64,000 nt of DNA from an uncultured Campylobacter sp. (GCF_905372745.1 NZ_CAJPQR010000002.1:1-64000), one strand, 5' to 3'; shown: positions 43,291 to 52,432, counted from the stretch's first letter. The notes: generated by a model not told the origin, from the letters alone. A program made the numbers and translations.

Positions 43291-45252
43291 TTAAAAATTT
43301 ACGTTAAATCCGAGTCTATATTTAACCCCGTCGGCGATCAGAATTTCATAGCGTCCAGATTTTGTCGTTACGTATTCGTTAAAGATATTATAAATGCTAA
43401 AATTTACGCTCGCGTTTTTAGTTATCTTGTAGCTTGCGCCCGCGTCAAATAGCGTATAATCCCTTATCTCCTCGTCTCCCGGCGAGCCGTAAACGGCTCT
43501 AGTTTTGCCCAGATAGTTCATCTGCGTCCAGAAATTTAGATCAGGCGTCATATCGTAATCAAGCCCTATTTTTACGGTATGTACGGGTAGATTGTTTAGA
43601 GATTTGCCCTCGTACGCGCCCGATTTTTGCTTTGATTTAGTATAAACGTAGCTTGAGTGCAGGGCTAAATTTGATAAAATCTGCCAGTCTGAGGCGAGCT
43701 CGACGCCCTTTACTTCGGCTTTGCCGATATTTACGCTCTCCCAGATACCGCGCCTATAGGTCTTGCCGTTATGCACGCAAGGGACGCCCGGGCGTGCGAC
43801 GCAAACTGGCTTCGTGCCTAGACCGTCTTTTATCCGCGTATAAAACGCCATCGCCGAGACGTTAAGGCTCTCGTCTCCGTACGCGACGCCGGCTTCGTAG
43901 TTTAGGCTAGACTCTGGTTTTAGGTCGCCTTTACCCAGCTGCGCTCCCATTCCGCCGGCAAAAGGCAGAGCAAGCCCATCGGTTCGCATCTTGATATCTG
44001 GCGTCGAGTAACCTGCCGATACGCCGCCTTTTAGCGATAAATTTTCGCTTAGATGATATACGGCATATCCTCGCGGCGATACGTGTCCGCCGTAGTCTTT
44101 GTCGTGATTGTATCTTAGGCCGGCAGTTAGCGTGAGCGCGTCGGTTACGTCAAAATCGTCCTCTCCGTAGAGCGAAAAATCATATCTCTTTACGTTTGCG
44201 GCGTCGGCCGTCGTTGCCTTTTCGTTTAGCCTTTCTCTTCTGTATTCAGCCCCCAGACTTAGCGTGTTGTTATCAAAAAAATACGTTCCCTTGGTATTTA
44301 GCGTCGTCGTTTTTAGCGTGAGATCTTGTTGTCCGCTTTCTTTCATATGATCGTGGGTTAAAAAGCTTTCAAGCAGCAGCTTGTCGTATTTGCCCGTATG
44401 CGAGAGCGAGGCGGTATATCCGCTCATCTTTTCAAACGCAACGCTCGTATTATCGCCGGTAGCCCTTCTTAGCGTCTTACCTTCGGTGCGCTCGTATTTA
44501 TTTACTACGCGGCGCAAATCAAGCGCTATTTCGTCGTTTTCGGTGGCGTTATACATGATTTTCGCGCCGAAATTTACGTCCTCGTTTTTGCGGTTCGTAA
44601 AGACTCGCTCGTCTTCAAATTTATGAAAATACCGCCCGTAAAGCGCGATACCTAGCACGTCTGGGATCACTGCGCCGTTTGCGTAAAATCCCGCCTGATA
44701 GTCGTCGTTTATCCCGCTTTTGCCCGCAAGCGTGTAGTAGCCGTTTACGTTACCGCTAAATTCGTTTGAAAAGCCCTTAGTGATGATATTTATGACGCCT
44801 CCCATCGCATCCGAGCCGTATAGCGAGCTCATCGGCCCTCGCACGATTTCGATACGCTCGATCGTGTTTGCGGGCGGGAGGAAATTTTGAGCGCTACCGA
44901 CCGCGCGAAGCCCTCTATACGCGCTATCGCTGGTCGCAGGGCGGCCGTCTATTAAAATTTTAGTGTATTTTTGACCAAGGCCTCTCATCGTGATACCGCG
45001 TCTACTAGCCGCCCCCAGCGTCGCGCCGAAAACGCCCGGAGCGTCTTTTACGACGCTTTCTATATCTTGATGGTTGCGCCTGGCTATCTCTTTTTGCGAG
45101 ATTACCGAAACGGAGGCTGGCGCGTCTTTGATATTTTGCTCAAAACCAGTCGCGCTAGTTACGGTAACTTCGTTTAGTTTTACTTCATCGGCCGCCTGCG
45201 CGCAAGATAGTGCTAGGCAAGCTAGCATAGAAATTTTAGGCATACTTTTCAC
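43291..45252 (-). CDS. TonB-dependent outer-membrane receptor
   Basis: This 653-residue receptor imports an iron-chelate or similar ligand across the outer membrane using TonB energy. The signal peptide runs to CAQA (about residue 20), and a TonB-box-like LNEVTVTSATG follows. The plug domain has DAPASVSVISQKEI, ITMRGLGQKYTKILIDGRPATS and IERIEIVRGPMSSLYGSDAMGGVINIITKG. The barrel ends in KYRLGFNVNF. It resembles catechol-type receptors such as CirA/CfrA, but the ligand is not readable. The GTG at 45252 follows AAGGAG; an ATG 9 bases later is an alternative. A Fur-box-like site lies upstream. Confidence 0.92.
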   Translation of the reverse strand: MKSMPKISMLACLALSCAQAADEVKLNEVTVTSATGFEQNIKDAPASVSVISQKEIARRNHQDIESVVKDAPGVFGATLGAASRRGITMRGLGQKYTKILIDGRPATSDSAYRGLRAVGSAQNFLPPANTIERIEIVRGPMSSLYGSDAMGGVINIITKGFSNEFSGNVNGYYTLAGKSGINDDYQAGFYANGAVIPDVLGIALYGRYFHKFEDERVFTNRKNEDVNFGAKIMYNATENDEIALDLRRVVNKYERTEGKTLRRATGDNTSVAFEKMSGYTASLSHTGKYDKLLLESFLTHDHMKESGQQDLTLKTTTLNTKGTYFFDNNTLSLGAEYRRERLNEKATTADAANVKRYDFSLYGEDDFDVTDALTLTAGLRYNHDKDYGGHVSPRGYAVYHLSENLSLKGGVSAGYSTPDIKMRTDGLALPFAGGMGAQLGKGDLKPESSLNYEAGVAYGDESLNVSAMAFYTRIKDGLGTKPVCVARPGVPCVHNGKTYRRGIWESVNIGKAEVKGVELASDWQILSNLALHSSYVYTKSKQKSGAYEGKSLNNLPVHTVKIGLDYDMTPDLNFWTQMNYLGKTRAVYGSPGDEEIRDYTLFDAGASYKITKNASVNFSIYNIFNEYVTTKSGRYEILIADGVKYRLGFNVNF

Positions 45253-45297
45253 CTTTAGACTCCTTATTTAAATTTAAACCCTATTTTACTATAATCA

Positions 45298-45316
45298 GAT
45301 AATTATTATCAATACT
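45298..45316. promoter_or_regulatory. Fur-box-like site between receptor and araC genes
   Basis: GATAATTATTATCAATACT matches 15 of 19 positions of the classic Fur box. It lies in the divergent 113-base region. On the minus strand TTGATA and TAAAAT, 18 bases apart, overlap it and could be the receptor promoter. Iron repression of the receptor is therefore likely. Confidence 0.6.
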
Positions 45317-45365
45317 TAGGCAAACGGTAGAGGGATTTTTATCAACGCTAAAAGGATAAAAGCAA

Positions 45366-46316
45366 ATGAAGGTCGAATTTAAAGATATTTTACGAGCAAA
45401 CGAACAAGAAATCGCGCAAAATTCGGTGCGCTACGGACAAAGCGCGTGGCAAGAGCAAGATAGAAAATGCAAGGTCGAGTTTTTTAAAGGCACAAGCGGC
45501 GCAAGCTACTGCAGGAGCGAAATAATCTGCAACAAAAGCGTAAAAAGACGGCTTGAAAGGAGCGCTGGCTACTGCTTTTTGCTCTTTAACGACGCAAGAG
45601 GGGACGCCGGGCTTAAGGCGGGTAAAAAAACTTTTTGTCTAAAGGCCGGAGAGTTTTGGATGGGGCGCGTAGATAGCGGATTTGAGGGCGTTTGCGAGTA
45701 TCAAAGTAGCAGCTACGCCGGGCGATGCATCGTGCTAAAAAACGAGCTGGCCGGCGAGCTAGCGGCATTTAAAAATCTAGGCGAAGAAAACGAAATCTGC
45801 ATCCAAACGGCTAAGATAAATTTAGCCCAAAGCCTGATTTTGCGGGAGCTTTTAGCCGCGAGCGAGCTTAATGGTAAGATGCGAGAAATCTTCATGGAAG
45901 CTAAAATTTTAGAGCTGATCTACAAAAGCCTAGGCGCGCCTAAAACGCCCGAAGCCGATGAAAAAAAGCGCGATTTTAGCGACGAATACGTAAAAATTTT
46001 AAATAAAGCAAGGCAAATTCTACTAAGCGACGTCCAAAATCCGCCCAGCATAAAAGAGCTAGCCAGAGCGTGCGCGACGAATGAATTTAAGCTAAAAACG
46101 GGCTTTAAAAGCTACTTTGGCGATACGATCTACGGGCTGCTAGCGACCGAGCGACTAAACGCGGCAAAAAAACTTTTAGAGCGCGGAGACGTCTGCGTAA
46201 GCGAAGCCGCAAAAATCGTCGGATACGCCAGCGCTCCGCACTTTGCAAAGATTTTTAGAGAAAAATTCGGCGTTTTGCCGACGCAAATTTTAAAACAAAA
46301 GAAATTTTACACGTAA
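45366..46316 (+). CDS. AraC-family regulator of the iron locus
   Basis: This 316-residue regulator has a C-terminal AraC DNA-binding domain: the first helix-turn-helix in NPPSIKELARACATNEFKLKTGFKSYFGDTIYGLLATERLNAAKKLL, the second in VSEAAKIVGYASAPHFAKIFREKFGVLPTQ. The N-terminal part (GYCFLLFNDARGD; FWMGRVDSGFEGVCEY) resembles PchR-type regulators, which bind a siderophore to activate its receptor. It is divergent from the intact receptor gene and shares its Fur-like site, so it probably activates that operon in response to the ligand. Confidence 0.88.
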   Translation: MKVEFKDILRANEQEIAQNSVRYGQSAWQEQDRKCKVEFFKGTSGASYCRSEIICNKSVKRRLERSAGYCFLLFNDARGDAGLKAGKKTFCLKAGEFWMGRVDSGFEGVCEYQSSSYAGRCIVLKNELAGELAAFKNLGEENEICIQTAKINLAQSLILRELLAASELNGKMREIFMEAKILELIYKSLGAPKTPEADEKKRDFSDEYVKILNKARQILLSDVQNPPSIKELARACATNEFKLKTGFKSYFGDTIYGLLATERLNAAKKLLERGDVCVSEAAKIVGYASAPHFAKIFREKFGVLPTQILKQKKFYT

Positions 46317-46353
46317 ATTTAACGCTCTTGCGGAGCTTTGCGAGCGTTAAATT
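46316..46353. terminator. Hairpin after araC gene
   Basis: Perfect 12-bp arms AATTTAACGCTC (46316-46327) and GAGCGTTAAATT (46342-46353) with a 14-base loop begin at the araC stop. Adjacent bases are A-rich, so it could end transcription from either side, though a long T-run is missing. Confidence 0.55.
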
Positions 46354-46584
46354 AAAATCAAATTTAAACGTATCGGCGCGACTTTTTAAATTTAACGGGC
46401 GGCAAAAACGGCGGTAAATTTTAAAATTTAAAAGCGTCAAGCAACTTACTAGAGTCGGTTTTACGCCTAAACCCGACCTAAATTTACCGCAAACCGACCG
46501 CCAAACGGCGCGAAAGCCAAAATATCAAACGTCGCGCCGCAAAGCCGCAAATTCTGCTAAAATACGGCAAAAACAAAGGTCAAA

Positions 46585-47637
46585 ATGCTTCTTTACGTCC
46601 ACATCCCTTTTTGCGAGAGCAAATGCCCCTACTGCGCCTTTGGCTCGGTCGTGGGCAAACGAAATTTAACGAGCGCGTATTTTGACGCGATGATTGCTGA
46701 TTTTAGGGAGCAGATCTTAAAATTTGATGTAAAAAGAGGCGAGATCGAAACCGTTTTTATCGGCGGAGGGACACCTAGCGCAGTGGACGGGGGCTACTAC
46801 GAGCGGTTATTTGAGGCGGTCGCGCCGTACCTAGCGGCAAACGCCGAGATCACGACGGAGGCAAATCCAAACTCCGCAAGCAAAAAGTGGCTATCGCAGA
46901 TGAAATCATACGGCGTAAACCGCGTAAGCTTCGGCGCTCAGAGCTTTTTTGAGGATAAGCTTAAATTTCTCGGGCGTATCCACGACGCGAGGCAGATCTA
47001 CGAGGCTGTAGCAAACGCCAAAACGGCAGGGCTAGAAAATATAAATGTCGACCTCATCTACGGCACGAAGCTAGACACTAAAAAACGCCTCGAGCAAGAG
47101 GCGCAAAATGTCCGAAATCTAGGCATTTCGCACGTTTCGGCGTATTCGCTAACGCTTGAGGAAAATACGCCCTTTGCAGGCAAGATAAACTACGCAAAAG
47201 ATAGTCCGAGGCTAGCTAAATTTATGATAGACCGCATCGAAGAAATCGGCCTAAAACAATACGAAATCTCAAATTTCGGTCAAATTTGCAGGCATAACCT
47301 GGGCTACTGGCAGGGCAAAAATTACCTTGCCCTGGGCGCTTACGCGGTCGGATTTTGGCTGGATCATCGTTTTTATAACGCTTCAAATTTAAACGCCTAC
47401 GTAAAAAATCCGCACGCTAAAAAAATCGAAAATTTAAGCGCGGACGAGCTAAATTTGGAGCGGATATTTTTGGGAGCCAGAAGCATCGTCGGTATCTGGC
47501 AAAACAGCCTAAACGCAGAGCAAGAACAAAGAGCGTCGCTACTAAAAAAGAGCGGGAAATTAAAATTTAAAGACGGGCGATATTACGCCGAAAATTTCCT
47601 CACCGCGGATGAAATTTCTTTATTTATCGCGGGTTGA
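46585..47637 (+). CDS. hemW: Radical SAM heme chaperone HemW-like protein
   Basis: This 350-residue radical SAM protein is related to oxygen-independent coproporphyrinogen oxidase but of the short HemW type, which carries heme to target proteins. The cluster motif CESKCPYCAF (Cys-X3-Cys-X2-Cys) is at about residues 10-19, followed by VFIGGGTPSAVD, EITTEANPNS, VNRVSFGAQSF, NINVDLIYG and HVSAYSLTLEENTPF. HemN's N-terminal extension is missing, supporting HemW. It begins the set hemW-tatB-tatC-queA, the same order as Cj0580c-Cj0577c. Confidence 0.9.
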   Translation: MLLYVHIPFCESKCPYCAFGSVVGKRNLTSAYFDAMIADFREQILKFDVKRGEIETVFIGGGTPSAVDGGYYERLFEAVAPYLAANAEITTEANPNSASKKWLSQMKSYGVNRVSFGAQSFFEDKLKFLGRIHDARQIYEAVANAKTAGLENINVDLIYGTKLDTKKRLEQEAQNVRNLGISHVSAYSLTLEENTPFAGKINYAKDSPRLAKFMIDRIEEIGLKQYEISNFGQICRHNLGYWQGKNYLALGAYAVGFWLDHRFYNASNLNAYVKNPHAKKIENLSADELNLERIFLGARSIVGIWQNSLNAEQEQRASLLKKSGKLKFKDGRYYAENFLTADEISLFIAG

Positions 47638-47703
47638 TTTATACAAATTTGAGATAAAAAACGCTAAAATGAGCGCTTTAAAATAAAAATTTAGGATAAA
47701 AAA

Positions 47704-48108
47704 ATGTTTGGCATGAGCTTACCCGAGATCATCGTCATAGCCGTCATCGCGGTGCTATTTTTGGGGCCCGATAAGCTTCCTAGCGCAATGGTCGAGATAG
47801 CAAAATTTTTTAAAACCGTTAAAAAAACGGTCAATGACGCAAAAAGCAGCTTCGATCAAGAGATAAGAATCCAAGAACTCAAAGAGGACGCAAAAAAATA
47901 CAAAGAGAGCATCGCAAAAACCACCGAAACGGTGCGAAAAAAGCTCACGTTTGAGGAGCTTGACGAGCTCAAAAAAGGCGTAAACGACGTCGCTAGCGGC
48001 ATCACGGACGGCCTAAACGACGTAAAAAAGAGCGTCGAAGCGGTCAAAAATCCGGGCGAAGCCGTCAAAAACGCCGTTTTAGGCGATAACGAGAAAAAAG
48101 AGGCGTAA
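47704..48108 (+). CDS. tatB: Sec-independent translocase subunit TatB
   Basis: TatB forms, with TatC, the receptor for twin-arginine signals. The 134-residue protein starts with the membrane helix MFGMSLPEIIVIAVIAVLFLGPDKLP, including the acidic residue Glu8 and the GP hinge. An amphipathic helix (AMVEIAKFFKTVKKTVNDA) and a long charged cytoplasmic tail follow. It ends one base into tatC. Two Tat-type genes lie here; tatA is elsewhere. A Tat substrate in this window is the transglutaminase-like protein at 26544-27617. Confidence 0.95.
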   Translation: MFGMSLPEIIVIAVIAVLFLGPDKLPSAMVEIAKFFKTVKKTVNDAKSSFDQEIRIQELKEDAKKYKESIAKTTETVRKKLTFEELDELKKGVNDVASGITDGLNDVKKSVEAVKNPGEAVKNAVLGDNEKKEA

Positions 48109-48863
48109 TGTTTGAAGAGCTAAAACCGCATTTAGTAGAACTTAGAAAAAGGCTTTTCATCAGCGTCATGACCGTGATCGTGATGTTTGTAGTGTGCTTT
48201 AGCTTTTGGAATCAAATTTTAGACTTTATCATCGCGCCGCTGCAAAACACCCTGCCCGATAATCAAAAAATGGTCTTTCTCGAGGTGCAAGAGCCTTTTT
48301 TCGTAGCGATGAAAGTGGCGTTTTTTACCGGATTTTTGTTTTCGCTGCCGATTATTTTTTGGCAGTTTTGGCTGTTTGTAGCGCCCGGGCTTTACGAAAA
48401 CGAGAAAAAATACGTCATACCGTTTGTGATCTCGGCAACCTTTATGTTTCTAGTAGGCGCGGCGTTTTGCTACTACGTCGTCGTTCCTATCGGTTTTGCA
48501 TTTCTTATAAATTTCGGCCAACAGCTCTTTTCCGCGATGCTAAACATCGGCGGCTACGTCGGCTTTTTTACGAAATTAGTCATTGCATTTGGCATCGCGT
48601 TTGAGCTTCCCGTTATCACCTTTTTCCTTGCCAAACTCGGCCTAGTAGATGATAAGATGCTCAAAAACTCCTTTCGCTACGCTATCGTCGTGATTTTTAT
48701 ATTTGCCGCGATTATGACGCCTCCGGATATCCTCAGCCAGTTTTTGATGGCGGTGCCTCTCATCGGTCTTTACGGGCTTTCTATCTTTATAGCCGCCCGC
48801 GTAAATCCGGCCAAAAACGAAGAGCCCGAGCAGGAAACCGACGAAGAAAAAGAGAACGAATAA
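48108..48863 (+). CDS. tatC: Sec-independent translocase subunit TatC
   Basis: TatC is the six-helix core of the Tat export machine and binds the twin-arginine motif. The 251 residues include the N-terminal MFEELKPHLVELRKRLF signature, EPFFVAMKVAFFTGFLFSLPIIFWQFWLFVAPGLYENEKKY, and the later FELPVITFFLAKLGLV and MTPPDILSQFLMAVPL segments. Its C-terminal tail is acidic (NEEPEQETDEEKENE). It overlaps tatB by one base; queA follows 25 bases on. Confidence 0.97.
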   Translation: MFEELKPHLVELRKRLFISVMTVIVMFVVCFSFWNQILDFIIAPLQNTLPDNQKMVFLEVQEPFFVAMKVAFFTGFLFSLPIIFWQFWLFVAPGLYENEKKYVIPFVISATFMFLVGAAFCYYVVVPIGFAFLINFGQQLFSAMLNIGGYVGFFTKLVIAFGIAFELPVITFFLAKLGLVDDKMLKNSFRYAIVVIFIFAAIMTPPDILSQFLMAVPLIGLYGLSIFIAARVNPAKNEEPEQETDEEKENE

Positions 48864-48888
48864 CCATGAAACCAAGTAGGCTAGCCAA

Positions 48889-49917
48889 ATGAGTCAAATT
48901 TTAAATCCAAACTCGCTTGACGCCTACGACTACGAGCTACCGCCGGAGCTAATCGCAAATTTCCCAACCTTTCCTAAAGAGGACGCTAGACTACTAGTCT
49001 ACGAGCGAGCCGGCGAAAAAATCTCACATCTAAAATTCGGCGATTTGCCCGAAATTTTACCGCCTTGCGATATTATTTTTAACGATACCAAGGTGGTAAA
49101 GGCTCGAATTTTCGGTAAAAAACAAAGCGGCGGCGAGACGGAGCTTTTACTAAACTCTCCGCTTGCGGAGGGTAAATTTAGCGTCTATATAAAAGGCAAA
49201 GTCCGCGCGGGCAGCGTTTTAAATTTCGGCGAAAATTTGACCGCCGAGGTCTGCGAGCTCTTTAAGGACGGCTCGCGCACGGTCAAATTTAGCCAAAACG
49301 GCGAATCTTTGGACACGGCCGCGCTTTATAAAATCCTATCTCGCATCGGTCACGTGCCTCTGCCGCCCTACATCAAACGAAGCGATACCAAAGACGACGA
49401 GAGCTGGTATCAAAGCGTGTTTGCCAAAAACGAGGGCGCGGTGGCGGCTCCGACGGCGAGCTTGCACTTTAGCGACGAGATGATCGCGCGCCTAGCCAAA
49501 TACCGCGAGATAGCCTACCTCACCCTGCATGTGGGCGCTGGGACGTTTAAGGGCGTGGAGAGCGAGGATATCACGCAGCACAAGATGCACGCGGAGTTTT
49601 ACGATATCCCGCAAGATACGCAAAATTTGATAAACTCAAATAGACCGATCCTAGGCGTAGGCACGACGGTGACGCGCTGCGTAGAGGAGTTTGCCAGAAG
49701 CGGCAAGTCTAGCGGCGAGTGCAGGCTGTTTTTAAATTTAAACAATAAACCCATCCGCCAAAACTACCTGCTTACGAATTTTCACCTGCCAAAATCGACG
49801 CTAATCATGCTCGTTACGAGCTTTGTCGGGCTTAGGCAGACTATGCGGATTTACAAAACCGCCGTGGAGCAAAAGTACAAATTTTACTCCTACGGCGACG
49901 CGATGCTGGTTATTTAG
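48889..49917 (+). CDS. queA: S-adenosylmethionine:tRNA ribosyltransferase-isomerase QueA
   Basis: QueA moves the ribosyl group of SAM to preQ1 in tRNA to form epoxyqueuosine, the step before queuosine. The 342 residues show DYELPPELIANFP at the start, IIFNDTKVVKARIFGKK, GAVAAPTASLHFSDEMI, YLTLHVGAGTFKGVESEDITQHKMHAEFY and TNFHLPKSTLIMLVTSFVG. It lies in the hemW-tat cluster; the next gene starts 10 bases after its stop. Confidence 0.97.
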   Translation: MSQILNPNSLDAYDYELPPELIANFPTFPKEDARLLVYERAGEKISHLKFGDLPEILPPCDIIFNDTKVVKARIFGKKQSGGETELLLNSPLAEGKFSVYIKGKVRAGSVLNFGENLTAEVCELFKDGSRTVKFSQNGESLDTAALYKILSRIGHVPLPPYIKRSDTKDDESWYQSVFAKNEGAVAAPTASLHFSDEMIARLAKYREIAYLTLHVGAGTFKGVESEDITQHKMHAEFYDIPQDTQNLINSNRPILGVGTTVTRCVEEFARSGKSSGECRLFLNLNNKPIRQNYLLTNFHLPKSTLIMLVTSFVGLRQTMRIYKTAVEQKYKFYSYGDAMLVI

Positions 49918-49927
49918 TGGGGCGACG

Positions 49928-50947
49928 ATGAGCTTTTTAGGCGCATTTTTGATATCGCTCGCCTTTTACGCCGCGCTATGCGTCGGATATTTTTTATATG
50001 CTAGGACGCGTAGGCAAAAGCGAAATTTCATCAAATTTACCCCTTTGCAAAAAACGTACGAACTACAAAACTCCGATAAAAATCCTTGCAAAATCGATAT
50101 CGCGGGAGGCTTGGTATTTCTAGCCTCGTCGCTAAACGAAGATGCGGCAAAAAATCGCAACCGAGTGATTTTTGATTACGATATTGCGTATCCGCGCATA
50201 TTTTATGCGGATATAGATGCCCTGGCTAAGCTTATAGACGCGCTAGCGCAGATATTTTTAAAAAGCGTCTCGGACTCGACCGTAACGATAAAATTTTTGC
50301 TCTCGAATTACTATAAAGATAACGTCAAATTTACGATCAGCGCGGCGTCCAAGACCAATTTTTTCGTAAATAAAAACCCCTGCGCCATACATATAAATAT
50401 GTCGAAAAAAAGCCGTAAATTTTACCGACTAGCGCAAGCTCTCGCCCGTAAAAACGGCTCTGATATCTGGTTTGAGTTTGGAAACACAGTTCGCATAAGC
50501 ACCGAAATATCGCTCAAAATATCAAGCCGAAAGCTTGACACCGTAAAAAATATAAAAATAAAAAATCCCAAAAATTTCATCGCCCTCATAGCTCACCCGG
50601 ACGCTAGCGCCTTTTACGCATTAAAAAAATATCTCGATTTTATCGGCATCGACGTCAAACCATGCCGCGAATGGGACGTCGTAAAACGCCACGTGCGGGA
50701 TATGATTTTTCGCCCAGATGTCGTTTTTATCGACGAGAGCTTACTGCAAAGCATAGACGAGTCGCTACAAAACGATATCGCAGAGAAAAAAATCGCTCTT
50801 GTCGTGCTTAAAAATACGAGCGCGCAGACAAGCCTAAATCCAAAAATACGCGTCCTGTCGCTGCCGCAGCCATATTTGCCGGATATGCTCGTGTGCGTCT
50901 TAAACGAAGCTTACGAATTCAAGATGCAAAACGGGGATAAAATTTAG
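49928..50947 (+). CDS. Degenerate histidine-kinase/receiver-like membrane protein
   Basis: This 339-residue protein has one N-terminal membrane helix (MSFLGAFLISLAFYAALCVGYFLYA). A central part at about residues 95-215 resembles a histidine-kinase ATPase domain: the N-box-like helix ADIDALAKLIDALAQIFLKSVSD, then strands of the fold. The G1/G2 glycine motifs are not visible. The C-terminal 110 residues resemble a receiver domain (FIALIAHPDASAFYALKKYL; RPDVVFIDESLL), with an Asp at the end of strand 3 but altered surroundings. No histidine box is present. It probably no longer signals by phosphotransfer. ATG 49928 was chosen because it follows queA by 10 bases; an earlier in-frame ATG lies inside queA. 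Confidence 0.6.
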   Translation: MSFLGAFLISLAFYAALCVGYFLYARTRRQKRNFIKFTPLQKTYELQNSDKNPCKIDIAGGLVFLASSLNEDAAKNRNRVIFDYDIAYPRIFYADIDALAKLIDALAQIFLKSVSDSTVTIKFLLSNYYKDNVKFTISAASKTNFFVNKNPCAIHINMSKKSRKFYRLAQALARKNGSDIWFEFGNTVRISTEISLKISSRKLDTVKNIKIKNPKNFIALIAHPDASAFYALKKYLDFIGIDVKPCREWDVVKRHVRDMIFRPDVVFIDESLLQSIDESLQNDIAEKKIALVVLKNTSAQTSLNPKIRVLSLPQPYLPDMLVCVLNEAYEFKMQNGDKI

Positions 50948-51072
50948 CTTTTTGAAATTTTACTAGCATTTTTAAAGCTCGTTAAACCGCCCTGCTTCGT
51001 TTGATAAGCTCAAATTTGACCCAAAACCGCTACCTCAAAATGATATAATAAGCCCAAATAACGGAGGCTAAA

Positions 51073-51506
51073 ATGAATAAAATAACCTGCGTCTGCCTAG
51101 GCGTACAAAGCATGCAAAGGGTGCTAAAATTTTACAGAGACGGCCTAGGTTACGAGACGGATTATAAAGACGACGACCAGCAGCGTGCTTTTAACTCCAG
51201 TGGCTAAATTTGAGCTCTACCCTCCCCCTTTTTTGGCGTGTCGGCGCGAGATATCAACGAGAACGATCCGCCCAGAGGCAGCGGATCTGGCGGCATTGCG
51301 CTAGCCTGCAACGTAAAAAACAAAGAGGGCGCGGATAGCGGCATAGAGCTAGTAAAAAAAACGGGCGGAGTCATAATCAAAAAGTCCCAAGATGCGTTTT
51401 GGAGCTGATACCGCGCTATTTTGCCGATCCCGACGGATACTACCGGGAGGTGGCTTGGGGGCCCGGTTTTAAATTTGACAAGGACGTGCTGCTCAAATTT
51501 AACTAG
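51073..51506 (+). pseudogene. VOC (glyoxalase-fold) protein, multiply frameshifted
   Basis: An ATG after AACGGAGGCTAAA opens MNKITCVCLGVQSMQRVLKF and YRDGLGYETDY, typical of the vicinal oxygen chelate fold, but stops after AFNSSG. The protein continues in other frames: KFELYPP, then SARDINENDPPRGSGSGGIALACNV, ELVKKTGG and KSQDAFW, then YFADPDGYYREVAWGPGFKFD to a TAG at 51504-51506. At least three single-base shifts are needed, one near a C5T6 run at 51221-51231. The complete protein would be about 143 residues. The gene is dead in this sequence. Confidence 0.85.
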
Positions 51507-51563
51507 TTGCGGCGTCAAAGCGCTTTGATTTTAGCTGCTTAACCGCCGCAAAAAGGCAAAATC

Positions 51564-52163
51564 ATGAAAGACATAGTCGTATACATACACGGAAAAAATG
51601 GAAGTGCGGCAGAAGCGGCTCATTTTCAACAATTTTTTACTGATAGAGACGTGTTGGGATTTGATTACGAAGCGCGTACTCCGTGGGAGGCAAAAGAGGA
51701 ATTTGTACCGTTTTTTGAGTATATACTTAAAAGCCGCAAATCCGTAACGATCTTAGCAAACAGTATCGGAGCGTTTTTTGCCATGCACGCCCTGCAGGAC
51801 ATGCGTATCAAAAAGGCGTATTTTATCTCCCCTATCGTAAACATGAAAAATTTGATACTAAACATGCTGTCGCGGGCAAACGCTAGCGAGGAGGAGCTGC
51901 GAAATAAAGGCGAGCTGGACACGGGGTCTGGAGAAAAACTTTCGTGGAAATATCTTTGTTACGCTAGAGAACATCCTACCCTCTGGACGGCGCCGACGCA
52001 TATTTTATACGGCGAAAATGACAATCTGACCTCTTTTGAAACGATTTGCGAGTTTGCAAACCAAGCCCAAGCAACGCTTACAGTCATGAAAAACGGCGAA
52101 CACTGGTTTCACACGGCAGAGCAAATGCGTTTTTTAGATGATTGGATACGGAGCTATAGCTGA
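51564..52163 (+). CDS. Small alpha/beta hydrolase
   Basis: This 199-residue protein has an alpha/beta hydrolase fold. Its start is MKDIVVYIHGKNGSAAEAAHF with the oxyanion-type HGKNGS. The nucleophile elbow is ANSIGAFFAMHAL (Ser near residue 69). An acid is seen in HILYGENDNLTSFE, and the histidine in KNGEHWFHTAEQM. All three catalytic residues seem present. The substrate is unknown; such small proteins are often carboxylesterases or serine hydrolases. It follows the VOC pseudogene by 57 bases. The start ATG comes after AAAAGGCAAAATC. Confidence 0.82.
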   Translation: MKDIVVYIHGKNGSAAEAAHFQQFFTDRDVLGFDYEARTPWEAKEEFVPFFEYILKSRKSVTILANSIGAFFAMHALQDMRIKKAYFISPIVNMKNLILNMLSRANASEEELRNKGELDTGSGEKLSWKYLCYAREHPTLWTAPTHILYGENDNLTSFETICEFANQAQATLTVMKNGEHWFHTAEQMRFLDDWIRSYS

Positions 52164-52432
52164 TAGTAGCTGACTTTTGGATAAAATTTTACTTCAAGTC
52201 GTAGCGTGCCTAACCAGCAAGTCAAATTTGACTCGCAAATCCTCTGCTTAAGCCGCTTTTAAATTTTACGCAAAAACCTCGGTCAAATTTACCGCGGAGG
52301 CGAAAATTTAGCTCAAATTTTACTCGACCTCTACGCTAATAGCAACCGGCCAAGACGCCCCCCGACATAGCCCCCTAGCGCAAAACTCGAATTTGCCGCC
52401 GTTTTGCCGCGCGCCAAATTTTACAAACCGCC

